The notes beneath the pieces are model-generated. The model had not been told where the DNA came from. It saw only the letters and a program-made list of their open reading frames with translations, and made no database searches. Shown in pieces: positions 1 to 7,084 of a stretch of 9,493 nucleotides of DNA. The number at the start of each line of letters is the position of its first letter. Position 1 is the first letter of the stretch. A program made the translations under genes and the position numbers. This DNA comes from Faecalibacterium sp. (lineage in GTDB: Bacteria > Bacillota > Clostridia > Oscillospirales > Ruminococcaceae). The stretch spans positions 1-9,493 of the forward strand of contig JAHHRK010000058.1 of the NCBI GenBank assembly GCA_020025795.1. Direction: 5' to 3'.

Positions 1-117
1 AGCATATTACGGATGATGCTGCGGCCCTGCCGCTTGCGCATACGATTTCGTCGATCCCTGCTGCCCGCTCAGTTGCATTTTCGCAGCCCATTTTCCACCG
101 TTTCTTTCTGTCCTGTG
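1..117. other. Left-edge segment, no gene recognised
   Basis: About 117 bases lie beyond the terminator of the lipoprotein gene. On the minus strand an ATG at position 91 opens a frame that stays open to the left edge (about 30 codons, beginning MGCENATERAAG), but its upstream GGTGGAA is only a weak ribosome binding site and the peptide matches no family I recognise. Plus-strand frames are also partly open without a convincing gene end. It could hold the beginning of a minus-strand gene or be non-coding; I cannot decide from this fragment. Confidence 0.3.
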
Positions 118-156
118 AAAAAATCCCGGCTTGGATCATTTCCAAACCGGGATTTT
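118..156 (-). terminator. Intrinsic terminator after the lipoprotein gene
   Basis: A 16-base-pair stem with one mismatch (120-135 pairing with 141-156, five-base loop) is followed on the minus strand by a run of six T (123-118). It begins 17 bases after the lipoprotein stop codon and so closes the four-gene two-component unit. The plus strand also has T-rich sequence after the stem (153-156 and 163-166), so it could also stop transcription entering from the left. Confidence 0.85.
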
Positions 157-172
157 GCTTGATTTTACTTTT

Positions 173-1531
173 TTACCACCATTTACGGGAATCCAAATCA
201 CACGTAATTTGAATATCCTGATAGTCCGGTTTTCCCGCAAAAAAATCCTCACAGGAAATCAATGCCAGGCTGGGACGATAAACCTCATCCAAAATCGTTT
301 CCCCATAATAGGCTTTCTCAACCTTTTCTACCTTTTCCTGCCGAAGCACCAGCAGGTTGTCTTCCAACGCTTCCACAACAGAAACCGGGCAACGGCCGTC
401 AAGTGCCACATACTCCATCGTAATCGGTTGCACAACACCACTATCCAAATCAATGGCATACTGTCGTTTCATCTGGCTGTGGGCATCGTCCTCCATAAAC
501 TGCGGTTTCACCAAAAGTTTTCCCTGCACCAGTTTGAGTCCGCACGGATCACTCCACAGATTCGGCTCCGGATTTTGCAGTTCCTCCGGCCACTGGACAT
601 CCAGTGTACCGGTTGTGCCGTCCAGTTTTACCCATCCGATTTCACCGCCCTGTGTCAGCCACCACACGCGATCCTCGTCGGCCAGGAAAGTACGCACAGA
701 ATCACCTTCGTCTTCCCACTGCATCAACTCGGTAAATTTTCCGTCAACGGGATTGATTGCAAGCAGCCATCGGGTTGGGGTTCGTTCTGCTTCTTCGTAT
801 ATTCTGTTCACTTCGTCCGCTGGGGTGTCACTGGTAATGTTATGTTCTTCAAAAAATACCTGGTCCGCACGGTGATCGGTAACAGCAATCAACTTATTTT
901 TCAAAGGCTGCGCCTGCACCGCCCAGTTTCCATTATGGTAAAGCTGCTGGATTCCACTGCCGTCCAGCAAAATCCGACAAAGGCCACCTTTTTCTCCGTT
1001 GATGCCATAATACAGTGCATTTTCGTCTGCTATCATCTCACCCAGAGACAGAACCGAATAGTCTGGCTGTTTTCCCTGCAGCAGGCTGCGTCTGTTTGCG
1101 CCGTCACGGTCTGCCAGATCAATGTGAACCTCGCAGTCTTTTCCTTCGTTCTGTTCTGTGAAATACAGCAGAACCAGAGTATTCTCATCCAAAACCCATA
1201 CATCTCCACCCCGCATTCCCTGAGGCAGGCACGCAGGGCAGTCATTCGTGCAGTCGGCTTTTTCACACAGTGGTTTCGCTGTCTGGGTCTTGTAATCTAC
1301 ATAGCACAGCTTGGACCGGCCGGGCGCATCCTGGCGCGAAAAGCAGTAAAAACCGTTTTCATCTCCGTGCTTCAGCATCCTGAGGCCTGTTACCTGGGTT
1401 TGTTCCGTTTCCTGCGTTGTGATTTGCAGCTCCGGCTTTGCTTTTTCTGCATTGGCTCCTTGTCCGCAGCCGACCAAAAGCACCATTCCTAAGGTCAGCG
1501 CCACAGCAAGGGCGGTCTTACGATATTTCAT
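173..1531 (-). CDS. Putative lipoprotein, beta-propeller-like, with four-cysteine motif
   Basis: The product is a 452-residue secreted lipoprotein of unknown function. The start at 1531 is chosen over an upstream ATG at 1600 because AAAGGAG lies just ahead of it and it gives a clean signal peptide: KYRK, a hydrophobic stretch (residues 7-20) and lipobox LVGC with the lipidated cysteine at 22. The mature part has repeated short strand-turn patterns (for example YYGINGEKGGLCRILLDGSG at 174-193, then LLAINPVDGKF and GWVKLDGTTGTL) that resemble the propeller-like repeats of clostridial lipoproteins of the DUF5050 kind; that assignment is from memory. An early motif, PLCEKADCTNDCPACLPQ (residues 87-104), puts cysteines at 89, 94, 98 and 101, possibly a disulfide or metal site. 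It is the last gene of the response regulator-kinase unit, 92 bases after the preceding gene, and may be an accessory sensor or an output of that system. Confidence 0.8.
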   Translation of the reverse strand: MKYRKTALAVALTLGMVLLVGCGQGANAEKAKPELQITTQETEQTQVTGLRMLKHGDENGFYCFSRQDAPGRSKLCYVDYKTQTAKPLCEKADCTNDCPACLPQGMRGGDVWVLDENTLVLLYFTEQNEGKDCEVHIDLADRDGANRRSLLQGKQPDYSVLSLGEMIADENALYYGINGEKGGLCRILLDGSGIQQLYHNGNWAVQAQPLKNKLIAVTDHRADQVFFEEHNITSDTPADEVNRIYEEAERTPTRWLLAINPVDGKFTELMQWEDEGDSVRTFLADEDRVWWLTQGGEIGWVKLDGTTGTLDVQWPEELQNPEPNLWSDPCGLKLVQGKLLVKPQFMEDDAHSQMKRQYAIDLDSGVVQPITMEYVALDGRCPVSVVEALEDNLLVLRQEKVEKVEKAYYGETILDEVYRPSLALISCEDFFAGKPDYQDIQITCDLDSRKWW

Positions 1532-1623
1532 CCTGTTATCCTCCTTTTTGTGTTTCACTGACTTTACTATAACGGTGCCATGTTTCAGATTTCTTTCCAA
1601 AACAGACGTATTACAAACTTTTT
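1532..1623 (-). promoter_or_regulatory. Gap upstream of lipoprotein gene, possible internal promoter
   Basis: This 92-base gap holds the lipoprotein ribosome binding site (1541-1548 on the plus strand, reading AAAAGGAG on minus) but no terminator hairpin, so read-through from the kinase unit is expected. A TATAGT hexamer on the minus strand (1565-1570) could serve as a -10 box but has no good -35 partner. The segment 1603-1627 resembles the region upstream of the response regulator (CAGA, then TTACAAA, then CTTT, then TCA), which could be a shared binding site for the regulator. All of this is weak. Confidence 0.25.
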
Positions 1624-2337
1624 TCAGAAATGATTATCCAATGCATCATCCGCCGTAATGCTCAAATGCAGTTGGCCATTTTCAACAGTGCAGCAAAGCG
1701 TAGCCTGCCCCGTCTGAGAATACCATTTCACACTGTTTTCGGTATTTGTATCCTGTACGACCCAATCCAGCAAACCGTCCACGCCCAAATAGCGACTGTA
1801 CGCCTGCAAAACTTCCTCCGGCGTGCGATTTTCTGCAATCGAAACAGAAATTTCCACAGCACAGCGATCTTCTGTGGAAAACAAAACCCAAATCCGTCCC
1901 AAATGTGTTTGCTTTTTCCACCAATCCAGCCGGTACGCCGTATAAAAGTGATTTCGTTCTATCTCAAAATTCGCTGTCGGCTGCATCAGCATTGCCTGAA
2001 TCTGTTCAAAGTCTGCTTGTGCCAGCACACCAGATTCCGTCAGCTGTGCTGCAATTTCTTCCACAATGGGTGCAATGTCCTGCTGCGTTTCTCCTTGCTG
2101 CGAACGCTCCATCTTATACCTGCTTTGCTCTGCACTGTGCAGCATATACAACGATGGGATGCGGCGTGCTTCTTCTGTCAAAATACCGGGACGCTGTGGT
2201 CTTTCCACGATTTGTTGGCTCCGCGCCGCATCTTTCGCCCGCGCCCACAGCGTGGGCAGTGCCAGCATCAGAATCAGGATTCCCACAAACAGCATCTGCG
2301 CCGCTGCCACGCACCAGCTATTACGTCTCTGTTTCAT
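1624..2337 (-). CDS. Single-pass membrane protein of unknown function, kinase-linked
   Basis: The product has 237 residues. The start at 2337 is preferred to an upstream ATG at 2397 because GGAGGAAAG sits just ahead of it and it yields a typical signal anchor: KQRR, then a hydrophobic segment at about residues 9-31. The rest should lie outside the membrane: a linker, a polar helical stretch (residues 65-120, with EEIAAQLTESGVLAQADFEQ) and a mixed alpha/beta domain (about 122-237) containing DWW at 138-140 and paired CC at 215-216. I recognise no family. The gene starts inside the last codons of the histidine kinase gene (17-base overlap), which indicates translational coupling and a product that works with the kinase. 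By analogy with membrane accessory proteins such as YycH/YycI of the WalK system it may tune the kinase, but there is no visible sequence similarity to support this. Confidence 0.7.
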   Translation of the reverse strand: MKQRRNSWCVAAAQMLFVGILILMLALPTLWARAKDAARSQQIVERPQRPGILTEEARRIPSLYMLHSAEQSRYKMERSQQGETQQDIAPIVEEIAAQLTESGVLAQADFEQIQAMLMQPTANFEIERNHFYTAYRLDWWKKQTHLGRIWVLFSTEDRCAVEISVSIAENRTPEEVLQAYSRYLGVDGLLDWVVQDTNTENSVKWYSQTGQATLCCTVENGQLHLSITADDALDNHF

Positions 2338-3745
2338 GGAAACTTTCCTCCTGCAAAACCAGCCGCACCGTTGTGCCTTCTCCCAGTGTGCTGTCAAATT
2401 TCAGCTGCGTATGGTGCAGCTTTGCAATCGCATCGCACAAGCACAGCCCCATTCCGCTGCCGCCGTTTTGCCGTGCACGGCTTTTGTCTACCATGTAAAA
2501 CGGTTCCGTCAGCTTTTCTATATCCGCCGGGGCAATGCCTTTTCCCGTATCGGATACCGAAAGTTCCCAGCCGGATTCGCATTTTTTACAGCACAATAAA
2601 ACCTTTCCGTCTTTGGGATTGGCGTTGGCACCATTGCGCACCAGATTTAACAGTAAATCTGCCAGCAAAAGCCGATCTGCCAAAACCACAGCCGACGGCT
2701 CGCTTTGGATTTCCAACTTCACTGGGAAATTTTGCGGCAAACTGCGACGCACATCGGCAAACACCGCAGATGCCTTTACCGGCACAAGCGCAACCGTTTC
2801 CTGCTGCAACCCAAACAAGCGCATCATCTGTCGGCTGAGTTTTTCCAGCCGCGCTGTTTCATGATAAATAAAGTTGGCGGCCTGCTGGCGCCGCTCCGGC
2901 GGCTGCTCACCCAGACGCAGTAAATCCGAATATCCCAGCATGGCGGTCATTGGCGTTTTCAGCTCGTGGGTCAATGCCTGTACAAATCGCTTTTGCCGCT
3001 GTGCTTCGTTTTCCAACGCTGTCATGTTCTGCTCGACCGCATCTGCCATTGCGTTAAAGTTGTGCCCCACCAGTGCAATTTCATCTCTGCCGGTCACCTT
3101 CACACGCTGGTTATAATGACCTTCAGCGATTTCTCCGGCTGCAGCTTCCAATTCACGCAGCGGACGCGTCAAAAATCGAGCCAAAGCCCATGCCGCCGCA
3201 CCCGCCAGCAGCATCACGATGCATTCCAGCCAGAAAAACTGTTTCAGCTGCCGGTCCCGCTCCGCGTAAAGATCCGTAATGTCATATGCGTTCACCAGCC
3301 AAAGATTTTCTACCTGGCCTTGCAGAGGGGAAGCCAGTAAGATATGCCATCTGCCCCTATTGTTTTCATACAGCAGACCGCCTGTTCCAATTTGGATTAC
3401 TTCCATCTGCTGAATGAATCGGATACTTTGGGGCATATACGAATATACGCTGGTTCCATCCCCCATAATAAGAGCAAATGCCGTATTTGCCGCACCAATA
3501 GAGCTTTGTATACGGCTGCAATAAATCTCCGCTGTGGCTGCCGCCTGAATCATATTTTCCACGTTCTGCTCGCACAGCAGCGTTTCCATCTCGAACCGCT
3601 CTTTCTGGTGAACCACGGTACATTCCTGCTCGGCGCGGCGCAGCGCATTGTGCAGATTCTGTTCAATGGTCCATGCACCACCCAGCGATAATACTGTGCA
3701 CAGCAGCAGCAAGATACTCATTGTCAGCTTTTGGGTGAATTTCAT
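2321..3745 (-). CDS. Membrane sensor histidine kinase
   Basis: This 474-residue two-component kinase autophosphorylates on histidine and passes the phosphate to the response regulator encoded just upstream. The order seen is: TM1 (about 8-25), an extracytoplasmic sensor region (26-170) ending in AYDITDLYAERDRQL, a form typical of Cache-like sensors just before the membrane, TM2 (about 171-193), HAMP (about 190-245), a HisKA dimerisation helix with phosphoacceptor His260 in ALTHELKTP, then an HATPase_c domain with N-box Asn371 (LVRNGANA), G1 box DTGKGI (399-404), F box EPFYMVDKSR (414-423) and G2 box GGSGMGL (428-434). All catalytic boxes look intact. Its ATG overlaps the regulator stop codon as ATGA, and its 3' end overlaps the next gene. 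The ligand cannot be inferred; the following membrane protein and lipoprotein suggest an envelope signal. Confidence 0.95.
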   Translation of the reverse strand: MKFTQKLTMSILLLLCTVLSLGGAWTIEQNLHNALRRAEQECTVVHQKERFEMETLLCEQNVENMIQAAATAEIYCSRIQSSIGAANTAFALIMGDGTSVYSYMPQSIRFIQQMEVIQIGTGGLLYENNRGRWHILLASPLQGQVENLWLVNAYDITDLYAERDRQLKQFFWLECIVMLLAGAAAWALARFLTRPLRELEAAAGEIAEGHYNQRVKVTGRDEIALVGHNFNAMADAVEQNMTALENEAQRQKRFVQALTHELKTPMTAMLGYSDLLRLGEQPPERRQQAANFIYHETARLEKLSRQMMRLFGLQQETVALVPVKASAVFADVRRSLPQNFPVKLEIQSEPSAVVLADRLLLADLLLNLVRNGANANPKDGKVLLCCKKCESGWELSVSDTGKGIAPADIEKLTEPFYMVDKSRARQNGGSGMGLCLCDAIAKLHHTQLKFDSTLGEGTTVRLVLQEESFHETET

Positions 3746-4404
3746 GCATCTTCCCCTTCCAACAAATATCCTATACGAGGCACCGTGCGGATTTTATCCT
3801 CCCAGTTCAGCTTATGGCGCAAACGGGAAACATGGGTGTCCAGCGTGCGGTTGGAAGGATCTGCATCCATTCCCCAAACACGTTCAAACAAAACACTGCG
3901 GTACAGCGCAATGCCTCTGTTATGTACCAGTGTTAATAAAAGATCATATTCGTGCGGCGTCAGACTCACCAGTTGTCCTGCCCTTGTTACGGTATGGGAT
4001 TCCGGCTCGATCTCAACATCCCAGAGCTTTAATTTGGTTCCGCGCCGTCCCGTGTGACGCAATACACCTTCCACCCGCGCAATCAGTTCTTCAGCTGCAA
4101 ACGGCTTGACGATATAGTCATACGCCCCCAGCCGCAATCCGCAAACCCGATCCTCCACTGAATCCCGTGCCGTAAGAAAAATGACAGGCGTTTCGGTGGG
4201 GCGAATATATTCCATGAGTGAAAAGCCATCCACTCCCGGCAGCATCACATCCAATACAATCAAATCAAACTTTTCGTTTTCGATCCGCTCTGCGGCCTGA
4301 TTTCCGTCATACGCCTTCACACAGGAAAGACCGATTCCTTCCAGTGTAATGGCGATCAAATCCGCAATTGTTTTTTCGTCGTCCACAACCAGAATCGACC
4401 CCAT
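3742..4404 (-). CDS. OmpR/PhoB-family response regulator
   Basis: This 220-residue cytoplasmic transcription regulator is phosphorylated by the adjacent kinase. The receiver domain (about 3-115) shows the acidic pair Asp8-Asp9, phosphoacceptor Asp52 in LIVLDVMLPG, switch Thr78 in FLTAR and Lys100 in IVKPF. The C-terminal winged helix (about 125-218) carries the usual LTPHEYDLL and the recognition-helix region LDTHVSRLRHKL, ending in RTVPRIGYLLE. The start has a strong ribosome binding site (GGGGAGG, seven bases ahead). It is the first gene of the leftward unit, with the kinase ATG overlapping its TGA. Likely targets are its own promoter, the lipoprotein gap promoter or the divergent GH3 gene, but no operator is proven. 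Confidence 0.96.
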   Translation of the reverse strand: MGSILVVDDEKTIADLIAITLEGIGLSCVKAYDGNQAAERIENEKFDLIVLDVMLPGVDGFSLMEYIRPTETPVIFLTARDSVEDRVCGLRLGAYDYIVKPFAAEELIARVEGVLRHTGRRGTKLKLWDVEIEPESHTVTRAGQLVSLTPHEYDLLLTLVHNRGIALYRSVLFERVWGMDADPSNRTLDTHVSRLRHKLNWEDKIRTVPRIGYLLEGEDA

Positions 4405-4443
4405 AAAACGTCCTCCCCTTTGCCTGTTCTGTATTCTTTTACC

Positions 4444-4449
4444 AGTATA
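4444..4449 (-). promoter_or_regulatory. Extended -10 promoter of the two-component unit
   Basis: On the minus strand TGTTATACT gives a TATACT hexamer with the TG extension, about 40 bases ahead of the response regulator start. A TTGAAA upstream lies 22 bases away, too far for a standard -35, so the extended -10 would have to carry recognition. A TTTGTAAC element just upstream is the complement of the TGTTACA that recurs in the divergent promoter. Confidence 0.45.
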
Positions 4450-4540
4450 ACAGAATCATGTTACAAAAACCTTTCAAGCGCCTTTTTCCCGGTACCATTT
4501 CGCGATTCATTGGTGCATTGCCGTAAATTCGTCTCTGGAT

Positions 4541-4569
4541 TTGGTGGTTTTGTTACAGCAGCCTGTTAT
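4541..4569 (+). promoter_or_regulatory. Candidate promoter of the GH3 gene
   Basis: TTGGTG (4541-4546) and TGTTAT (4564-4569) are separated by 17 bases, which fits a sigma-A-type promoter of moderate quality. Between and over these boxes lie TGTTAC (4551) and TGTTAT (4564) as a 13-base-spaced direct repeat. Just after the expected start point is a small inverted repeat, ATTGC-N6-GCAAT (4580-4595), that could be an operator or a leader hairpin. The leader to the ATG would be about 65 bases. Confidence 0.4.
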
Positions 4570-4640
4570 CGGTGAAAGTATTGCTTTAGGGCAATGGGAC
4601 GTTTCCTCTATCCGCTAAAATTGCAAAGGAGACTAACATC

Positions 4641-6419
4641 ATGGTAGATTTGAAAGCAAAGCCCTACTGCCTGTCTGATGCAGACATCGCATGGGTTCAG
4701 CAGACCATTGCCAACATGACCGACGAAGAAAAGGTTGGTCAATTGTTCTTCGATCACGGCGCAAAGGCTGAGGACGACGCACTGAAGTCCCAGCTGGAGA
4801 AATTCCACATCGGCGGTTATCGCTACAACGGTATTCCTTGCGCACAAGTTCAGCACCAAGTAAATGTTCTGCAGGAAAACGCTAAGATTCCTCTGTTCGT
4901 TGCCTGCAATACCGAGGCTGGCGGCAACGGTACCGGCTTGGACGGCACCTACATCGCCAAGGGCATCAAGGTTGCTGCAACCAACGATGCAAGGTACGCT
5001 TGTGAAATGGCTCGTCTGGGCAATGAAGAAGCTGCCTCCATGGGCAACAACATGGCTTTTGCCCCTGTGTGTGATATTCACTACAACTGGCAGAACACCG
5101 AAGTGGTCCAGCGCTGTTTTGGCAGCGATGTGGACCGCGTTGCCGAGATGAGCAAAGCTTATATGGATGGCGTCCACTCTCTGCCCGGTTTTGCCAGCGT
5201 GGCAAAGCATTTTCCCGGCAATGGCCAGGATTTCCGTGATGCGCATCTGAGCAACAACATCAACAACTTCAACAAGAAGCAGTGGATGGCAACCTACGGC
5301 AAGGTCTACAAGGCCCTGATCGATGGCGGCGTGGACGGCATTATGGGTGGTCACATCATGATGCCCGCTTATATGCAGGAAATCAAGCCCGGCATCTCCT
5401 ATGATGAAATGATGCCCGCTACCTTGTGCCCCGAAATCATGACCGGCCTGCTGCGTGATGAGCTGGGCTTCAACGGCATGGTCGTTACCGACGCATCTCA
5501 CATGGTTGCCATGACCGACCGTATGCCTCACGAAGAAATGGTGGTTGCAGCAATCAACGCAGGCTGCGATATGTACCTGTTCTTTAATGACCCCACCGAG
5601 GACTTCAACATCATGCTGAACGCTTACCGCACCGGTAAGATCACCGAAGCACGCATGACCGAAGCCCTGACCCGCATCCTGGGCCTGAAAGCAAAGCTGG
5701 GCCTGAACAAGAAGACGCGTGAAGAGCTGGTTCTGCCGCAGGAAACCGTAAAGGAAACCGTCGGTAAGCAGGAATACAAGGATATGACCGCTGAGATTGC
5801 GGACAAGGCGATCACGCTGGTTAAGTACAAGGACGAGGGCGTTCTGCCCATCACCCCGGAAAAGTACAAAAAGATCATGATCGTGTACGTCAAGGGTGCC
5901 GAAGGTCCCATGGAAAAGCTGATGGAGCTGGCTACCAAAGACATGCCTGCCAAGCCCACCCCTGCACAGACCCTGTGCGAGATGCTGTGTGCTAAGGGCT
6001 TCGATGCCTTTGTTTACGAAGGGACTCTGGACCGCGTAAAGCGCCTGACTATTGAAGGCAAGACGGTTAGTGCAAATGATATGTACCATGCCGGCAAGGT
6101 TGCTATGGCTGACTTCAAGGCACAGCAAGACATGGTCATCACCCTGTTCGATGTAAGCAACGGTCGCCCGGCCTTTGGCATGACTAAGGGTGGTGGCGAG
6201 ATTCCCTGGTACGTCCACGATGTGCCCACCATCGGCATCAGCGTGAACGCACCCACTATGCTGGCTGACGTGCCCATGCTGCGCACCTATATCAATGCTT
6301 ACGACTCCAATACCGTTACGTTGACTGCTCTGGTGGAAAAGTTGATGTCCGGCAAAGAAGCCTTTACCGGCATTGATCCCATCGACAGCTTCTGTGGCCT
6401 ATGGGATACCCGCCTCTAA
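4641..6419 (+). CDS. GH3 beta-N-acetylhexosaminidase-like enzyme
   Basis: This 592-residue glycoside hydrolase family 3 protein has no signal peptide and so is likely cytoplasmic. The catalytic barrel (about 15-360) has KHFPGNGQDFRDAH (189-202), matching the NagZ-type loop KHFPGHG...DSH and supplying the Asp200/His202 acid-base dyad, and VVTDASHM (281-288) with the nucleophile Asp284. A GH3 C-terminal alpha/beta domain follows (about 385-592). The expected activity is removal of terminal beta-GlcNAc, for example from imported muropeptides or chito-oligosaccharides; some dyad-type GH3 enzymes are instead phosphorylases. Differences from standard NagZ are Asn194 in place of the second His of the loop, and NTEAGG (90-95) where DQEGG is usual. 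AAAGGAG (4625-4631) sets the start. Codon use is strongly optimised (AAG, CTG, GGC, ATC), suggesting high expression. It is a single gene divergent from the two-component unit. Confidence 0.88.
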   Translation: MVDLKAKPYCLSDADIAWVQQTIANMTDEEKVGQLFFDHGAKAEDDALKSQLEKFHIGGYRYNGIPCAQVQHQVNVLQENAKIPLFVACNTEAGGNGTGLDGTYIAKGIKVAATNDARYACEMARLGNEEAASMGNNMAFAPVCDIHYNWQNTEVVQRCFGSDVDRVAEMSKAYMDGVHSLPGFASVAKHFPGNGQDFRDAHLSNNINNFNKKQWMATYGKVYKALIDGGVDGIMGGHIMMPAYMQEIKPGISYDEMMPATLCPEIMTGLLRDELGFNGMVVTDASHMVAMTDRMPHEEMVVAAINAGCDMYLFFNDPTEDFNIMLNAYRTGKITEARMTEALTRILGLKAKLGLNKKTREELVLPQETVKETVGKQEYKDMTAEIADKAITLVKYKDEGVLPITPEKYKKIMIVYVKGAEGPMEKLMELATKDMPAKPTPAQTLCEMLCAKGFDAFVYEGTLDRVKRLTIEGKTVSANDMYHAGKVAMADFKAQQDMVITLFDVSNGRPAFGMTKGGGEIPWYVHDVPTIGISVNAPTMLADVPMLRTYINAYDSNTVTLTALVEKLMSGKEAFTGIDPIDSFCGLWDTRL

Positions 6420-6439
6420 TTTAATTTTTTCTCAAGCAG

Positions 6440-6475
6440 AAAAAACACCCCGCAGAACTCTGCAGGGTGTTTTTT
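6440..6475. terminator. Bidirectional intrinsic terminator
   Basis: A-run, CACCCCGCAG, four-base loop AACT, CTGCAGGGTG, T-run: a ten-pair stem with one mismatch, flanked by six A and six T. It lies between the converging GH3 (stop at 6419) and TlpA-like (stop at 6485) genes and has a T-tract on each strand, so it should stop transcription from both sides. Confidence 0.9.
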
Positions 6476-6484
6476 AATTTTTGC

Positions 6485-7075
6485 TTATTCCGCCGGGGTA
6501 TAAATCATATCAATACCGGTCTGGAGCACTTCTGCATTGATGGCACCCTGTGCGTGTGCAATCACATAGCCATCCGCATCAATAAAGAAGCTGGTCGGCA
6601 GCGCATAAGCACCATAGGTGTACGATGCTTCCATTTCCGTATCAAAGAATACCGGCAGGGTGTAACCGTTCTTTTCGATAAAGGCTGTGGCTGTTTCCAC
6701 CGTTTCCCGGTTGCCGTCGGTCGCGTTAACCATCAAAAACTGCACTTCGCCGTCCAGTTCCTGGTTCATCTTATCAAAATCCGGCATTTCGCTCTTGCAC
6801 GGACCGCACCAGCTGGCCCAGAAGTTCAGCACAATCGGCTTGCCGAAGGAATCCGACAGATGTACTTCATTGCCTTCTGCATCATACACCGTAAAATCGA
6901 TTGCCTCGATTTTTTCTGGTTCTTCTCCCTGGCCATCCGGCTGAGCAGTTGGCTGTGCGGCAAGCTGGTTATTGCCGGAAAAGTTTGCGCCCAGCTTCTT
7001 ATAAGCAACGCCCGCCACCAGCAGGACTACAAGCAATCCTGCTGCGAGCATCATCAACTTTTTCTTATTTTCCAT
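6485..7075 (-). CDS. Membrane-anchored TlpA/ResA-like thioredoxin
   Basis: This 196-residue thiol-disulfide protein lies outside the membrane. An N-terminal signal anchor (about residues 7-25, no lipobox cysteine) is followed by a Pro/Gln-rich linker (about 35-55) and a TlpA-type thioredoxin domain (about 57-193). The domain has active site WCGPC (Trp89, Cys90, Cys93), NFWASWCGPC context, and the cis-proline loop ALPTSFFID with Pro160. It should reduce or exchange disulfides on exported proteins, using electrons passed by the CcdA-like protein encoded immediately upstream. Only nine bases separate the two genes, and the TAAGGAGG that holds its ribosome binding site includes the ccdA stop codon, so translation is probably coupled. 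The physiological target (cytochrome c, lipoprotein thiols, peroxide defence) cannot be told from the sequence. Confidence 0.92.
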   Translation of the reverse strand: MENKKKLMMLAAGLLVVLLVAGVAYKKLGANFSGNNQLAAQPTAQPDGQGEEPEKIEAIDFTVYDAEGNEVHLSDSFGKPIVLNFWASWCGPCKSEMPDFDKMNQELDGEVQFLMVNATDGNRETVETATAFIEKNGYTLPVFFDTEMEASYTYGAYALPTSFFIDADGYVIAHAQGAINAEVLQTGIDMIYTPAE

Positions 7076-7084
7076 AAAGCCTCC

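Noticed and set aside
131..1492. Plus-strand open frame (453 codons) opposite the lipoprotein gene
   Set aside because: It starts within a terminator hairpin, has no ribosome binding site and lies opposite a gene with a signal peptide, a lipobox and a strong ribosome binding site. The translation is low-complexity in character and matches nothing.
1630..2838. Plus-strand open frame (402 codons) opposite the membrane protein and kinase genes
   Set aside because: It crosses two genes on the other strand, one of them a kinase with all catalytic boxes, and has no ribosome binding site or recognisable domain.
4608..6218. Long minus-strand open frame (536 codons) opposite the GH3 gene
   Set aside because: It is antisense to a clearly real GH3 enzyme with catalytic motifs and a good ribosome binding site. 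The product is rich in His, Val and Gln in a way expected from reversed biased codons, and it has no recognisable domain.
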